Translations under genes and position numbers: made by a program | The notes under the pieces: model-generated | What the model was told of the DNA's origin: nothing | The model's database searches: none | Seen by the model: the letters and a program-made list of their open reading frames with translations, nothing else | Part shown: piece after piece, positions 9,592 to 17,457 of the stretch | How the letters are laid out: each line of letters opens with the position of its first letter | Numbering within the stretch: position 1 is the stretch's first letter | Assembly: GCF_002310815.1 (NCBI RefSeq) | Contig: NZ_CP011033.1 | Span: 868,001 to 932,000 of the forward strand | Length of the DNA stretch: 64,000 nucleotides | Origin: Pseudoalteromonas tunicata | Lineage (GTDB): Bacteria; Pseudomonadota; Gammaproteobacteria; Enterobacterales; Alteromonadaceae | Direction of reading: 5' to 3'

Positions 9592-10401
9592 TTATCCTCC
9601 GAAAATCCGTTTAAAGATGCCTTTTTTCTCAACATTTAGAAAGCGGAAATCAACTTTTTCGCCCAACAGACGATTAATTGCATCTTGGTATGCTTGGCCT
9701 GCATCCGATTGAGTATCTAAAATAACAGGCTGACCTGAGTTAGAGGCATTAAGTACTGCCTGAGATTCAGGAATAACACCTAACAAGTCGATTGCAAGAA
9801 TGTCTTGAACATCTTCAACCGATAGCATTTCGCCTTTCTCGACACGTTCTGGATTGTAACGCGTTAACAATAAATGTTCTTTAATGTTCTCACGACCTTC
9901 TTCAGCACGCTTTGATTTACTTTGTAATATACCAAGAATACGGTCTGAATCTCGCACCGATGATACTTCTGGATTTGTTGTTACAATCGCTTCATCTGCA
10001 AAATATAAGGCCATCATGGCACCGGCTTCAATACCTGCAGGTGAATCACACACAATAAAATCGAATGTTTCTTTTAATTCGTTTAAGACGCGCTCGACAC
10101 CTTCTTTTGTTAAAGCATCTTTATCACGGGTTTGTGATGCCGGTAACAAAAAGAGTTTATCGACACGTTTATCTTTAATTAACGCTTGGTTTAAGTTGGC
10201 TTCATGATTAATTACATTAACAAAATCATAAACAACACGGCGCTCACAACCCATGATTAAGTCGAGATTACGTAGTCCGATATCGAAATCGATAATAACC
10301 GTTTTATACCCTTTAAGTGCCAGGCCAGTGCCAATTGCTGCACTTGATGTAGTTTTGCCTACACCGCCTTTACCTGAAGTAACGACAATAACTTTTGCCA
10401 T
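9592..10401 (-). CDS. minD: septum site-determining ATPase MinD
   Basis: ParA-family ATPase that binds the inner membrane and recruits MinC. The deviant Walker A KGGVGKTT sits at residues 11-18, followed by the switch regions [13 protein letters not shown] and [13 protein letters not shown]. The C-terminus [12 protein letters not shown] is the amphipathic membrane-targeting helix. 269 residues, full length. Middle gene of minCDE with a 5-bp gap to minC and a 1-bp gap to minE. Confidence 0.96.
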   Translation of the reverse strand: MAKVIVVTSGKGGVGKTTSSAAIGTGLALKGYKTVIIDFDIGLRNLDLIMGCERRVVYDFVNVINHEANLNQALIKDKRVDKLFLLPASQTRDKDALTKEGVERVLNELKETFDFIVCDSPAGIEAGAMMALYFADEAIVTTNPEVSSVRDSDRILGILQSKSKRAEEGRENIKEHLLLTRYNPERVEKGEMLSVEDVQDILAIDLLGVIPESQAVLNASNSGQPVILDTQSDAGQAYQDAINRLLGEKVDFRFLNVEKKGIFKRIFGG

Positions 10402-10406
10402 GAATG

Positions 10407-11108
10407 TTATCCTTTAACCAATGCGGTAATTTCTAATGATTCTTGTTTTAATTGCACACAGGCTGGTTGACCCCAAAATTCACCTTGGAGTGATTCACTT
10501 AACCAGTAATTTCCATTGACTGAAACCAATTCTGCCTCTAACTTTTGGCAAAATATTTGCGCGTCACTGTATCCTTGTGCGCCAGCAATTGCTCGGCCTC
10601 TCAGAGGGCCATAAATATGCACGTTACCATCAGCAATAACTTCAGCTCCGTGACTAACTGCACCGTGTACAATTAAGTCACGGTTTTTTGCATAAACTTG
10701 TTGACCACCTCGCACAGTGCCATTGATGACTTGCGGAGGAAGATACACTTCTTTTTCAATGACCGTGGTATTGGTCTGAACTTTGGCAGCAGGTTTAGTA
10801 TCTTGCGAATAATTAAGTACAGATAACATTTGCTCTTTTGCTGCTGTATTTTGACTTTCAGTGCCATTACAGACACCAACAGGGTTGAGTTTTAAATCAA
10901 TTAAGACTTGTTTAAGCTTGATAAAATCAATTTGTTGTTCAGCAACCGATTGCAGATTAATAACGATCGGGGCACCATAAAAAAATTTAGGTGCTTGAGA
11001 AATTTTCTCATCAAGTTGCTTTGCTAGCATCTGAATATCATTTTGATAAACATGAAGCACTGAAAGCGTAAATAGATTGCCTTTTAATTCGAATATTTGT
11101 TCTGACAT
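10407..11108 (-). CDS. minC: septum site-determining protein MinC
   Basis: FtsZ assembly inhibitor. N-terminal domain (about 1-105) followed by a variable linker, then the C-terminal beta-helix domain with VRGGQQVYA, LIVHGAVSHGAEVIADGNVHIYG and LRGRAIAGA, which dimerises and binds MinD. 233 residues. First gene of the operon; the promoter must lie in the 133-bp divergent gap shared with ycgL. Confidence 0.95.
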   Translation of the reverse strand: MSEQIFELKGNLFTLSVLHVYQNDIQMLAKQLDEKISQAPKFFYGAPIVINLQSVAEQQIDFIKLKQVLIDLKLNPVGVCNGTESQNTAAKEQMLSVLNYSQDTKPAAKVQTNTTVIEKEVYLPPQVINGTVRGGQQVYAKNRDLIVHGAVSHGAEVIADGNVHIYGPLRGRAIAGAQGYSDAQIFCQKLEAELVSVNGNYWLSESLQGEFWGQPACVQLKQESLEITALVKG

Positions 11109-11241
11109 AGCTGCTCTATTGGATTGCGTACCTGTTATTATATTTTTTCAAAAACACTCGGCTTGGCCGCAAAATCTCTCACTTTTTAATTCTTCCATGT
11201 TATAGTGTGAATCACCCATAAGCAAGACGAAAAGGCTATCA

Positions 11242-11523
11242 ATGTTAGCTGCTGTATATAAAAGTAGTAAAAAAGCCGACACTTATCTATATGTAGAACG
11301 TCGCGACGATTTTTCAAGTATTCCAGAGCCTTTAATGGCAACTTTTGGCAAACCTCAGTTTGTAATGTTAATTAACATGCGCGATAGAAAAGTACTAGGT
11401 GGTGCCGATATTGAAAAAGTGCGCAATCAACTTGCACAGCAAGGTTTTTATTTGCAAATTCCACCACCAAATGAGAACTTATTAGAACAGTTACGAAATC
11501 AAAACGGAGCAAATAGTTTGTGA
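11242..11523 (+). CDS. ycgL: YcgL domain protein
   Basis: 93-residue member of the YcgL family, small proteins of unknown biochemical function found next to minCDE in many gammaproteobacteria. Diagnostic stretches: CAVYKS-like N-terminus (here AAVYKSSKKADTYLYV), LMATFGKPQFVM and QQGFYLQIPPP. It overlaps the next gene by one base (TGATG), so the two are translationally coupled. Confidence 0.93.
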   Translation: MLAAVYKSSKKADTYLYVERRDDFSSIPEPLMATFGKPQFVMLINMRDRKVLGGADIEKVRNQLAQQGFYLQIPPPNENLLEQLRNQNGANSL

Positions 11524-12548
11524 TGAAAAAAATTGCGTTAGTCGTTTTTAGTGCTGCAGGTTTATGTTTGACAAGTGCAGTTCACGCAACAGAACAACAT
11601 GATAAGTTTAATCATTATGTTGCTGCATTAAAGCAAGAAGCAGCATTAAAAGGTTACAGTAATGATTTAATTGAACAGGCTTTTGCGACAGTTCAATTTA
11701 AAGAGAAAGTGATCAGTGCTGATAAAAATCAACCTGAAGTAAAAGAAACCCTTGAAACTTATTTACCCAAACGTGTTCCGCAGTGGAAAATTGATAAAGC
11801 AAGACGCTTATACCAAGAAAATAAACCACTCCTTGATGACATCGCAAAAGAATATGGCGTTCAAGCACGTTTTATTGTTGCGCTTTGGGGACTTGAAAGT
11901 AACTTTGGTAAAATTCAAGGCAGCTTCCCTGTCGTTTCTTCTCTGGTAACACTTGCATTTGACGGTCGCCGAGAGGAAATGTATAAAAACCAACTTTGGG
12001 CTGCACTTGATATTTTAAAAGATGGTCATATCGATATTGATCACTTTAAAGGGTCTTGGGCCGGCGCTATGGGGCAAACTCAATTTATGCCAACTTCTTT
12101 TGTTGCTTATGCAGTTGATTACGATAAAGATGGCAAAAAAGACATTTGGCAAAATCAAAAAGATGCGTTTGCTTCGATAGCAAACTACTTAAAACAGGCT
12201 GGCTGGAATAACAATTTAACTTGGGGTCGTCAGGTAAAACTACCAACAGACTTTAATTCTGACTACTTTATCAAACGTGGCACTAAGTCACGTAAAGAAT
12301 GGTTAGAACAATGGCAAGCATCGCAGCGAGATTTAAAAGCATGGAATGAACTTGGTTTACGCCGTGCTGATGGATCTCCTTTACCCGACGTACCTTTAAC
12401 CGCAGCATTAGTGATGCCCGATGATGCAAAAGGTCGCGTTTATTTAGCATACGATAATTACAAAGCATTAATGCATTGGAATCGATCATATTATTTTGCT
12501 ACCTCAGTTGGTTATCTCTCTGACAGAATTGCTTATCCAAAAATCTAA
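11523..12548 (+). CDS. lytic murein transglycosylase (MltB family)
   Basis: Cleaves peptidoglycan glycan strands, forming 1,6-anhydro ends, in the periplasm. 341 residues with a Sec signal peptide (AVHATEQ, cleavage near 22). The catalytic glutamate is in LWGLESNFGKIQGSF (near 124); GAMGQTQFMPTSF and the DKDGKKDIWQNQKDAFASIANYLKQAGW segment are typical of the SLT_2/MltB group. I start at the ATG at 11523 rather than the GTG one codon earlier. No lipobox, so it is soluble rather than a lipoprotein. Confidence 0.92.
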   Translation: MKKIALVVFSAAGLCLTSAVHATEQHDKFNHYVAALKQEAALKGYSNDLIEQAFATVQFKEKVISADKNQPEVKETLETYLPKRVPQWKIDKARRLYQENKPLLDDIAKEYGVQARFIVALWGLESNFGKIQGSFPVVSSLVTLAFDGRREEMYKNQLWAALDILKDGHIDIDHFKGSWAGAMGQTQFMPTSFVAYAVDYDKDGKKDIWQNQKDAFASIANYLKQAGWNNNLTWGRQVKLPTDFNSDYFIKRGTKSRKEWLEQWQASQRDLKAWNELGLRRADGSPLPDVPLTAALVMPDDAKGRVYLAYDNYKALMHWNRSYYFATSVGYLSDRIAYPKI

Positions 12549-12630
12549 CCTTTTTTAGGTTTGAACTTTGCGCCCCATCAGGCTTTGGGCTAGAATGCCC
12601 GCCTTATTGGGGCGATGTAGAGACTTAAAA

Positions 12631-13128
12631 ATGTTAGAGGCGAATTTTTGGCAGCACAAAACGCTAGACCAAATGGATCAAAACGAGTGGGAAGCGATTT
12701 GTGATGGCTGCGGTAAATGTTGTTTAAATTCATTTATTGATAGTGATGATGACGATGATTTTGCACCTACAGACGTATTACGCGACGGTGAGGAGCTTAT
12801 TTTCACCAATATTGCTTGCCAATACCTTGATGCACATGCGTGCCAATGTACAGATTATGCCAATCGTCAAACGTTAGTCCCTAGCTGCGTTAAACTGACC
12901 AAAGAAAACCTCAAAGATATCTTCTTTATGCCACAAAGCTGTAGCTATCGTCGTATGCACGAAGGCCGAGGCTTAGCATCTTGGCACCCACTTCGCCATG
13001 ATGGCGACAAAACTGCGATGCACCAAGCGGGTATTAGTGTTCAAGATAAGGTTGTGAAAGATAACGAAGTTGATTTAGATGACTTTCAAGATTACATCGC
13101 CACTTGGCCCACTTTAGATAAAGATTAA
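12631..13128 (+). CDS. ycgN: YcgN family cysteine-cluster protein
   Basis: UPF0260/YkgJ-type protein of unknown function with a probable metal or Fe-S site. The cluster CDGCGKCC, then CQYLDAHACQC and CVKLTKENL, and the family ending SCSYRRMHEGRGLASWHPL are visible. 165 residues from ATG 12631 (MLEANFWQHKTLD); an upstream in-frame ATG at 12568 would add 21 poorly conserved residues. An acidic run of Asp (residues ~35-41) is a local insertion. Stop overlaps the start of the next gene. Confidence 0.92.
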   Translation: MLEANFWQHKTLDQMDQNEWEAICDGCGKCCLNSFIDSDDDDDFAPTDVLRDGEELIFTNIACQYLDAHACQCTDYANRQTLVPSCVKLTKENLKDIFFMPQSCSYRRMHEGRGLASWHPLRHDGDKTAMHQAGISVQDKVVKDNEVDLDDFQDYIATWPTLDKD

Positions 13129-13655
13129 TGGTTTTTATGTTGAAAAATATCTCTGCGAGCATCGGCTTGGTTAATCCTAAAAGCCCAACAAATGTAGGTG
13201 CAGTTATGCGCGCAGCAGGTTGTTATGACGTAGATTCGGTGTTCTATTCGGGAGTGCGCTTCGATCGTGCGCGTAAATTTGCTACTGATACTAAAAACGT
13301 ATCTGAGCATATTCCGTTAATTGGCATAGCTGATCTTAAGCAAGCTGTACCTGAGGGCGCCAAAGTAATCGCGGTTGAACTGATTGAAGGCGCAACTGCG
13401 CTAACACGTTACCAACATCCAGATAATGCGTTTTATGTGTTTGGCCCTGAAGATGGATCATTAGGCAAAGACATTCTGAAGTGGTGTGATGATGTGGTGT
13501 ATATTCCGACTATAGGTTGTATGAACCTTGCAGCGACCGTTAATGTTGTTTTATATGATCGGTTAGCAAAATCGCCTTATACCATCGAAGGTGATGAACT
13601 TATTCGCAAAAGTCGCGATGCCAATAACAAAGTAAACTTAAAAGATATAAAGTAA
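13128..13655 (+). CDS. SpoU/TrmH-family RNA methyltransferase
   Basis: SAM-dependent 2'-O-ribose methyltransferase with the trefoil-knot fold. Motif 1 NPKSPTNVGAVMRAAGCYDV (Asn and Arg of the SpoU motif), motif 2 FVFGPEDGSLG-like (here VFGPEDGSLGKDIL) and motif 3 IGCMNLAATVNVVLYD are clear. 175 residues, a minimal single-domain member. RNA target not identifiable. The ATG at 13128 overlaps the ycgN stop; ATG 13137 is a possible alternative. Confidence 0.88.
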   Translation: MVFMLKNISASIGLVNPKSPTNVGAVMRAAGCYDVDSVFYSGVRFDRARKFATDTKNVSEHIPLIGIADLKQAVPEGAKVIAVELIEGATALTRYQHPDNAFYVFGPEDGSLGKDILKWCDDVVYIPTIGCMNLAATVNVVLYDRLAKSPYTIEGDELIRKSRDANNKVNLKDIK

Positions 13656-13678
13656 TACTCTGTTGTTTTGACACAATT

Positions 13679-13710
13679 AAAATGGGCTGAGACTTTAGCC
13701 CATTTTAGTG
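13679..13710. terminator. terminator between convergent methyltransferase and kinase genes
   Basis: AAAATGGGCT/AGCCCATTTT stem with an 8-nt loop. Its A/T arms give U-rich 3' flanks in both directions. Confidence 0.8.
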
Positions 13711-13715
13711 TTTTT

Positions 13716-14654
13716 TTAGTTAAGATCTTGTGCTGTTGGTAATGCAGTAAAAGAACCAAAGCGAGTCACCGTGATGGCCGCGCACTGTGCGCCAAAGGCA
13801 ATGCTTGGCAAATAATCATTTAACTGAGCGCCGTCAATGGCTATCTGCCTTTTTACTAAATCAAATAATACTCCTGCAATAAACGAATCACCTGCTGCGG
13901 TAGTATCTGAAGCAGGCATAGGTTTTATTGCGACTTCTGACATTTGATTGTCGGTATAAACCGAAATTGGTTTTGCCCCATTAGTAACAATGACCAGCTT
14001 CACGCCTTGCTCAAAACATCGAGCAATAGTCTGTTCTAGGGTTGAAGGTTTATTGCTGTTATTACAAAGAAACTCAAGTTCTTCTTGGGCGAATTTAACG
14101 ATATCCGCATTACCAATGATGTGCCAAATACGCTCCGCAGTATAGCGGGTACTAGGCCAAAGATTGAGCCTTAAATTTATATCAAAGCTAATGGTTAATC
14201 CTGCATTTTTCGCCATTTTTACACCAGCTAACGAGGCGTGATAGATGCTTTTTTCCGTCAAACTATTGCTGCACAAGTGAAAGACTTTAGCTTGCTTAAA
14301 AAGCTCTGGACTAAAGTCTGTATTACGAAAAAGTAAATCAGCCGCAGGAGGACGATAAAAGCTAAATGTGCGTTCACCTTGCTCATCTAAAGAGACAAAG
14401 GCCAAAGCCGTTTTAGCAACTGAAGTTACTTTTACCCATTGAGTATTTACCCCATAGCATTGAAGCTGCTCAAGTAGGAAATGGCCGAACATGTCATTGC
14501 CGACCATACCACAAAAAAAACTTTCACCTTGAAGTTTACTTATTGCAACAGCCACATTGGCAGGCGCGCCACCTGCATATTTAGTAAATGATTCAGGTAT
14601 TTTACCATCAGACAAGAAATCAATTAAGACTTCGCCAAAACAGATCACACTCAT
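13716..14654 (-). CDS. PfkB-family carbohydrate kinase (probable fructokinase)
   Basis: Ribokinase-like sugar kinase, 312 residues. N-terminal VICFGEVLIDFL, the substrate loop YAGGAPANVAVA and the C-terminal anion-hole motif DTTAAGDSFIAGVL with its catalytic Asp are intact. The start codon overlaps the stop of the upstream isomerase gene (ATGA). Next to a mannose-isomerase-type enzyme, the reasonable job is phosphorylation of fructose to fructose 6-phosphate, completing a mannose-to-F6P route. Substrate is inferred from context. Confidence 0.88.
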   Translation of the reverse strand: MSVICFGEVLIDFLSDGKIPESFTKYAGGAPANVAVAISKLQGESFFCGMVGNDMFGHFLLEQLQCYGVNTQWVKVTSVAKTALAFVSLDEQGERTFSFYRPPAADLLFRNTDFSPELFKQAKVFHLCSNSLTEKSIYHASLAGVKMAKNAGLTISFDINLRLNLWPSTRYTAERIWHIIGNADIVKFAQEELEFLCNNSNKPSTLEQTIARCFEQGVKLVIVTNGAKPISVYTDNQMSEVAIKPMPASDTTAAGDSFIAGVLFDLVKRQIAIDGAQLNDYLPSIAFGAQCAAITVTRFGSFTALPTAQDLN

Positions 14655-15838
14655 TTTTGTGCTCCTTTTAACCTTAATGCCCTTATCACCTCATAACATG
14701 CACCCATGGTATGATAATCAGTTTTACCTGCTGGACTTTTTTCATCACTATAAGGCTGGTTATTGTTTCTCAAAATACGAAACCATGCCCCATGTTGATG
14801 ATCAATCATATGTTGCCACGAGTATTGCCAAATTTTATCATACCATTGCCAGTATTCTGCTTTGCCGGTTTCTATTGCAAGTAATGCTGCTGCGGCAAAA
14901 GACTCAGCTTGCACCCAAAAATATTTGTCTGAATCACAAATTGTTTTATCTGGTCCAAAACCGTAGCAAATCCCACCATATTGATGATCCCAAGCATTAG
15001 TGAGTGCGCTGTTAAAGAGTTCTTGTGCTCGATCAACTAACCATGGTTGGGGTTTATGGCGGTTGAGGATCAACAAGAGTTTTGTCCACTCAGTCAAATG
15101 CCCAGGCTGAAATCCCCAAGGTCTAAATAAATGTTTTGGGTTATCTCGGTTATACTCCCAATCAATCTGCCAGTTTTGATCATAATGCTCCCAAATCAAT
15201 CCATTGGCTTGGCTGGCTTGAACTTGCGTAATGCTATGGGCTAAGGTGTTAGCTCGCTCTAAATAGCGAAGATTATTTGTTGCTTCAAAACACATTAATA
15301 ATGCTTCACACATATGCATGTTTGCATTTTGTCCGCGATAAGTACTCACTGTTGCAAAGTCAGCGCTTATTTCATCGCGATATAAGTTAAATTCTGGTTG
15401 CCAAAAGTATGTTTCAAGTAAATCCCACGTTGTGCAAAGTTCATTATCTGCATGGCTTAATCCCGCTTTAATCGCCATCGCATTAGCCAATAAAATAAAT
15501 GCTAAGCCATAACAATGGTTGGTACTATCTTGACTATTTTTATCTTCAAGTAACCACGCATAGCCTTGGTTTTGTTTATGTACTTGATTGATAAAATCCA
15601 AACCATGCTGGATAAGAGGTAAGTAACTAGATTGTTTAAACTCGAGATATGCCATTGCATAGTTAAAAACAAATCGAGTACTTGATACTAAGTGCCGAGT
15701 TTGATGATTATAAATTTTGCCATCATCTTTAAAAAAATGAAAAAAACCGCCTTGTGGATCAATACATCTAGGATGATAAAAGGCCATTGTTGCTTCAATG
15801 TGGTTACTTAAAAATTCAATTGATCTGAAATCTTGCAT
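14651..15838 (-). CDS. AGE-family sugar epimerase/isomerase (probable D-mannose isomerase)
   Basis: 395-residue (alpha/alpha)6-barrel protein of the N-acylglucosamine 2-epimerase superfamily. Typical stretches: GGFFHFFKDDGKI, TRHLVSSTRFVFNYA, NANMHMCEALL, PWGFQPGHLTEWTKLLL and WFRILRNNNQPY; the conserved catalytic histidines (NMHMCEA, GHLTEW) are present. YihS-like members interconvert mannose and fructose. The neighbouring kinase, sugar porter and alpha-mannosidase support mannose as substrate. First gene of a two-gene minus-strand operon whose promoter faces the porter gene. Confidence 0.87.
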   Translation of the reverse strand: MQDFRSIEFLSNHIEATMAFYHPRCIDPQGGFFHFFKDDGKIYNHQTRHLVSSTRFVFNYAMAYLEFKQSSYLPLIQHGLDFINQVHKQNQGYAWLLEDKNSQDSTNHCYGLAFILLANAMAIKAGLSHADNELCTTWDLLETYFWQPEFNLYRDEISADFATVSTYRGQNANMHMCEALLMCFEATNNLRYLERANTLAHSITQVQASQANGLIWEHYDQNWQIDWEYNRDNPKHLFRPWGFQPGHLTEWTKLLLILNRHKPQPWLVDRAQELFNSALTNAWDHQYGGICYGFGPDKTICDSDKYFWVQAESFAAAALLAIETGKAEYWQWYDKIWQYSWQHMIDHQHGAWFRILRNNNQPYSDEKSPAGKTDYHTMGACYEVIRALRLKGAQK

Positions 15839-15890
15839 TTGTTAGGTCTCTTTTTCTTATTGTTAGTACTGTAACTTAGTTTAAATGCTT

Positions 15891-15904
15891 TTGGAACGCT
15901 CCAA
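15891..15904. promoter_or_regulatory. LacI-type operator (mannose regulon, copy 1)
   Basis: TTGGAACGCTCCAA: inverted TTGGA/TCCAA around a central CG, the form recognised by LacI-family repressors. It sits between the divergent isomerase and porter genes. The same sequence with one changed base recurs before the GH92 gene (17430-17443). No LacI-family gene lies in the window. Confidence 0.75.
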
Positions 15905-15971
15905 TAAATTTATTGTGATCTTCACTACAGGCTGTGTACAATCAGATAAAATCGTTAATGGAGCGTTAAAT

Positions 15972-17234
15972 GTGAGTGAAGTGAATTTAGGTCAGTCTTA
16001 TACAGCGACTGATCACAATAATAAAAATTATCTATTACCCTTAACAGCTATGACAACTTTGTTTTTTTTATGGGGTTTTATAACGGTACTCAATGATGTA
16101 CTGATCCCGCGTTTAAAAGATGTGTTTGATCTTAGTTATACCGAAGCTATGTTGATCCAATTTTGCTTTTTTGGTGCTTATTTTATCGTATCACTCCCAG
16201 CTGGGATGTTAGTCCGTAAAATTGGTTACCGAAAAGGGGTGATAGCTGGGTTATGCATTGCTGCGGTTGGCTGTTGTTTATTCTACCCAGCAGCACTTAT
16301 GCATGCATACTGGCTATTTTTAGGTGCGTTATTTATTTTAGCCAGTGGCATTACTGTACTTCAAGTTTCGGCAAATCCGTATGTTGCTGCACTTGGCCCT
16401 GTTGAAACAGCATCAAGTCGATTGAACCTCGCTCAAGCACTAAACTCATTAGGCACAACAATTGGTCCAATGGTTGGTGCTGCATTATTTTTTGGGACCG
16501 CAGGTGCACTAGTCGATGAAGCCGCGCGTGCAGATTCAGTTAAGATTCCATATTTGTTAATAGCAGGTGCGTTACTAACAATTGCAATTGTATTTGCATT
16601 TTTAAAATTACCTGAATTACATCAGCATCATAGTGATGAAAATAGTTCAGAGATAGAAAAGCCGCTGATCAATGCTCGCCACTTAGTGATGGGGGTATTA
16701 GCTATATTTTGTTATGTCGGCGCCGAAGTTTCAATCGGTAGTTTTTTAGTTAATTACTTTGGTGAAACCCATATCGCGGGTCTTGAAGAACATCAAGCGG
16801 CAAAACTGATCAGTTATTATTGGGGTGGTGCTATGGTTGGTCGTTTTGTCGGGGCTGCGGTAATGCGTCATGTCGCACCATGGAAAGTTTTATTTTTTAA
16901 CTCTGTGATGGTAATTAGCTTGTTACTGGTCACGATCAATAGTAGCGGTTCTATTGCAATGTATTCAGTTCTTGCTATAGGTTTATTCAATTCGATTATG
17001 TTTCCTACTATTTTTACACTTTCAATAGAAGGCTTAGGTGCTCAAACTTCTAAAGGCTCTGGCTGGTTGTGTCTTGCCATTGTCGGTGGGGCAATAGTAC
17101 CGGTTCTCCAAGGTGTAATTGCTGATGCGGCTAATATTCAAATCAGTTTCTTAATTCCGGCGCTGTGTTACGTGTTTATTTTATGGTTTGCATTTAATGT
17201 AACAAAACTAAAACAAGTATGGGAAAAGAGTTAA
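15972..17234 (+). CDS. sugar MFS transporter (FucP/GluP family)
   Basis: Inner-membrane proton- or sodium-coupled hexose porter. About 420 residues with twelve predicted hydrophobic segments; the family signature FFLWGFITVLNDVLIPRLKDVF opens TM1 and GSGWLCLAIVGGAIVPVLQG lies near the end. I place the start at GTG 15972 (VSEVNLGQS) with GGAG nine bases upstream; the longer reading from 15885 would run across the operator and adds non-family residues. Probably imports mannose released by the GH92 enzyme. Confidence 0.88.
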   Translation: MSEVNLGQSYTATDHNNKNYLLPLTAMTTLFFLWGFITVLNDVLIPRLKDVFDLSYTEAMLIQFCFFGAYFIVSLPAGMLVRKIGYRKGVIAGLCIAAVGCCLFYPAALMHAYWLFLGALFILASGITVLQVSANPYVAALGPVETASSRLNLAQALNSLGTTIGPMVGAALFFGTAGALVDEAARADSVKIPYLLIAGALLTIAIVFAFLKLPELHQHHSDENSSEIEKPLINARHLVMGVLAIFCYVGAEVSIGSFLVNYFGETHIAGLEEHQAAKLISYYWGGAMVGRFVGAAVMRHVAPWKVLFFNSVMVISLLLVTINSSGSIAMYSVLAIGLFNSIMFPTIFTLSIEGLGAQTSKGSGWLCLAIVGGAIVPVLQGVIADAANIQISFLIPALCYVFILWFAFNVTKLKQVWEKS

Positions 17235-17266
17235 TTCGATAATCATTTTTTAGTGATTATTACTAT

Positions 17267-17289
17267 AAGCGCCTTAGGGCGCTTTTTTT
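17267..17289 (+). terminator. terminator of the sugar porter gene
   Basis: AAGCGCC/GGGCGCTT stem with a TTA loop and a seven-T tail, about 30 bp after the stop codon. Confidence 0.88.
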
Positions 17290-17393
17290 ATCATTGTAAA
17301 AGTCTTAGGTGATTCTCCTTTTACTTATCTGCTTGTTTTAAAAGATTAATATATCTCAACGTTTTATTTTAGATAATTTGTAGCTTAGCTATT

Positions 17394-17405
17394 GAATACG
17401 TATTC
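17394..17405. promoter_or_regulatory. perfect 12-bp palindrome GAATACGTATTC
   Basis: Perfect dyad in the promoter region of the GH92 gene, 24 bp upstream of the LacI-type operator. It could bind a second regulator or be chance in AT-rich DNA; no family assignment is possible from a single copy. Confidence 0.3.
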
Positions 17406-17429
17406 ATAAAAAAGGTATAGTTCAATTGC

Positions 17430-17443
17430 TTGGAACGATCCAA
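17430..17443. promoter_or_regulatory. LacI-type operator (mannose regulon, copy 2)
   Basis: TTGGAACGATCCAA, identical to copy 1 except one base beside the central CG. It lies 15 bp before the GH92 start codon, overlapping the expected core promoter or +1, as suits a repressor site. Links the mannosidase to the isomerase/porter genes in one regulon. Confidence 0.75.
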
Positions 17444-17457
17444 TTAATAGGTAGAAA

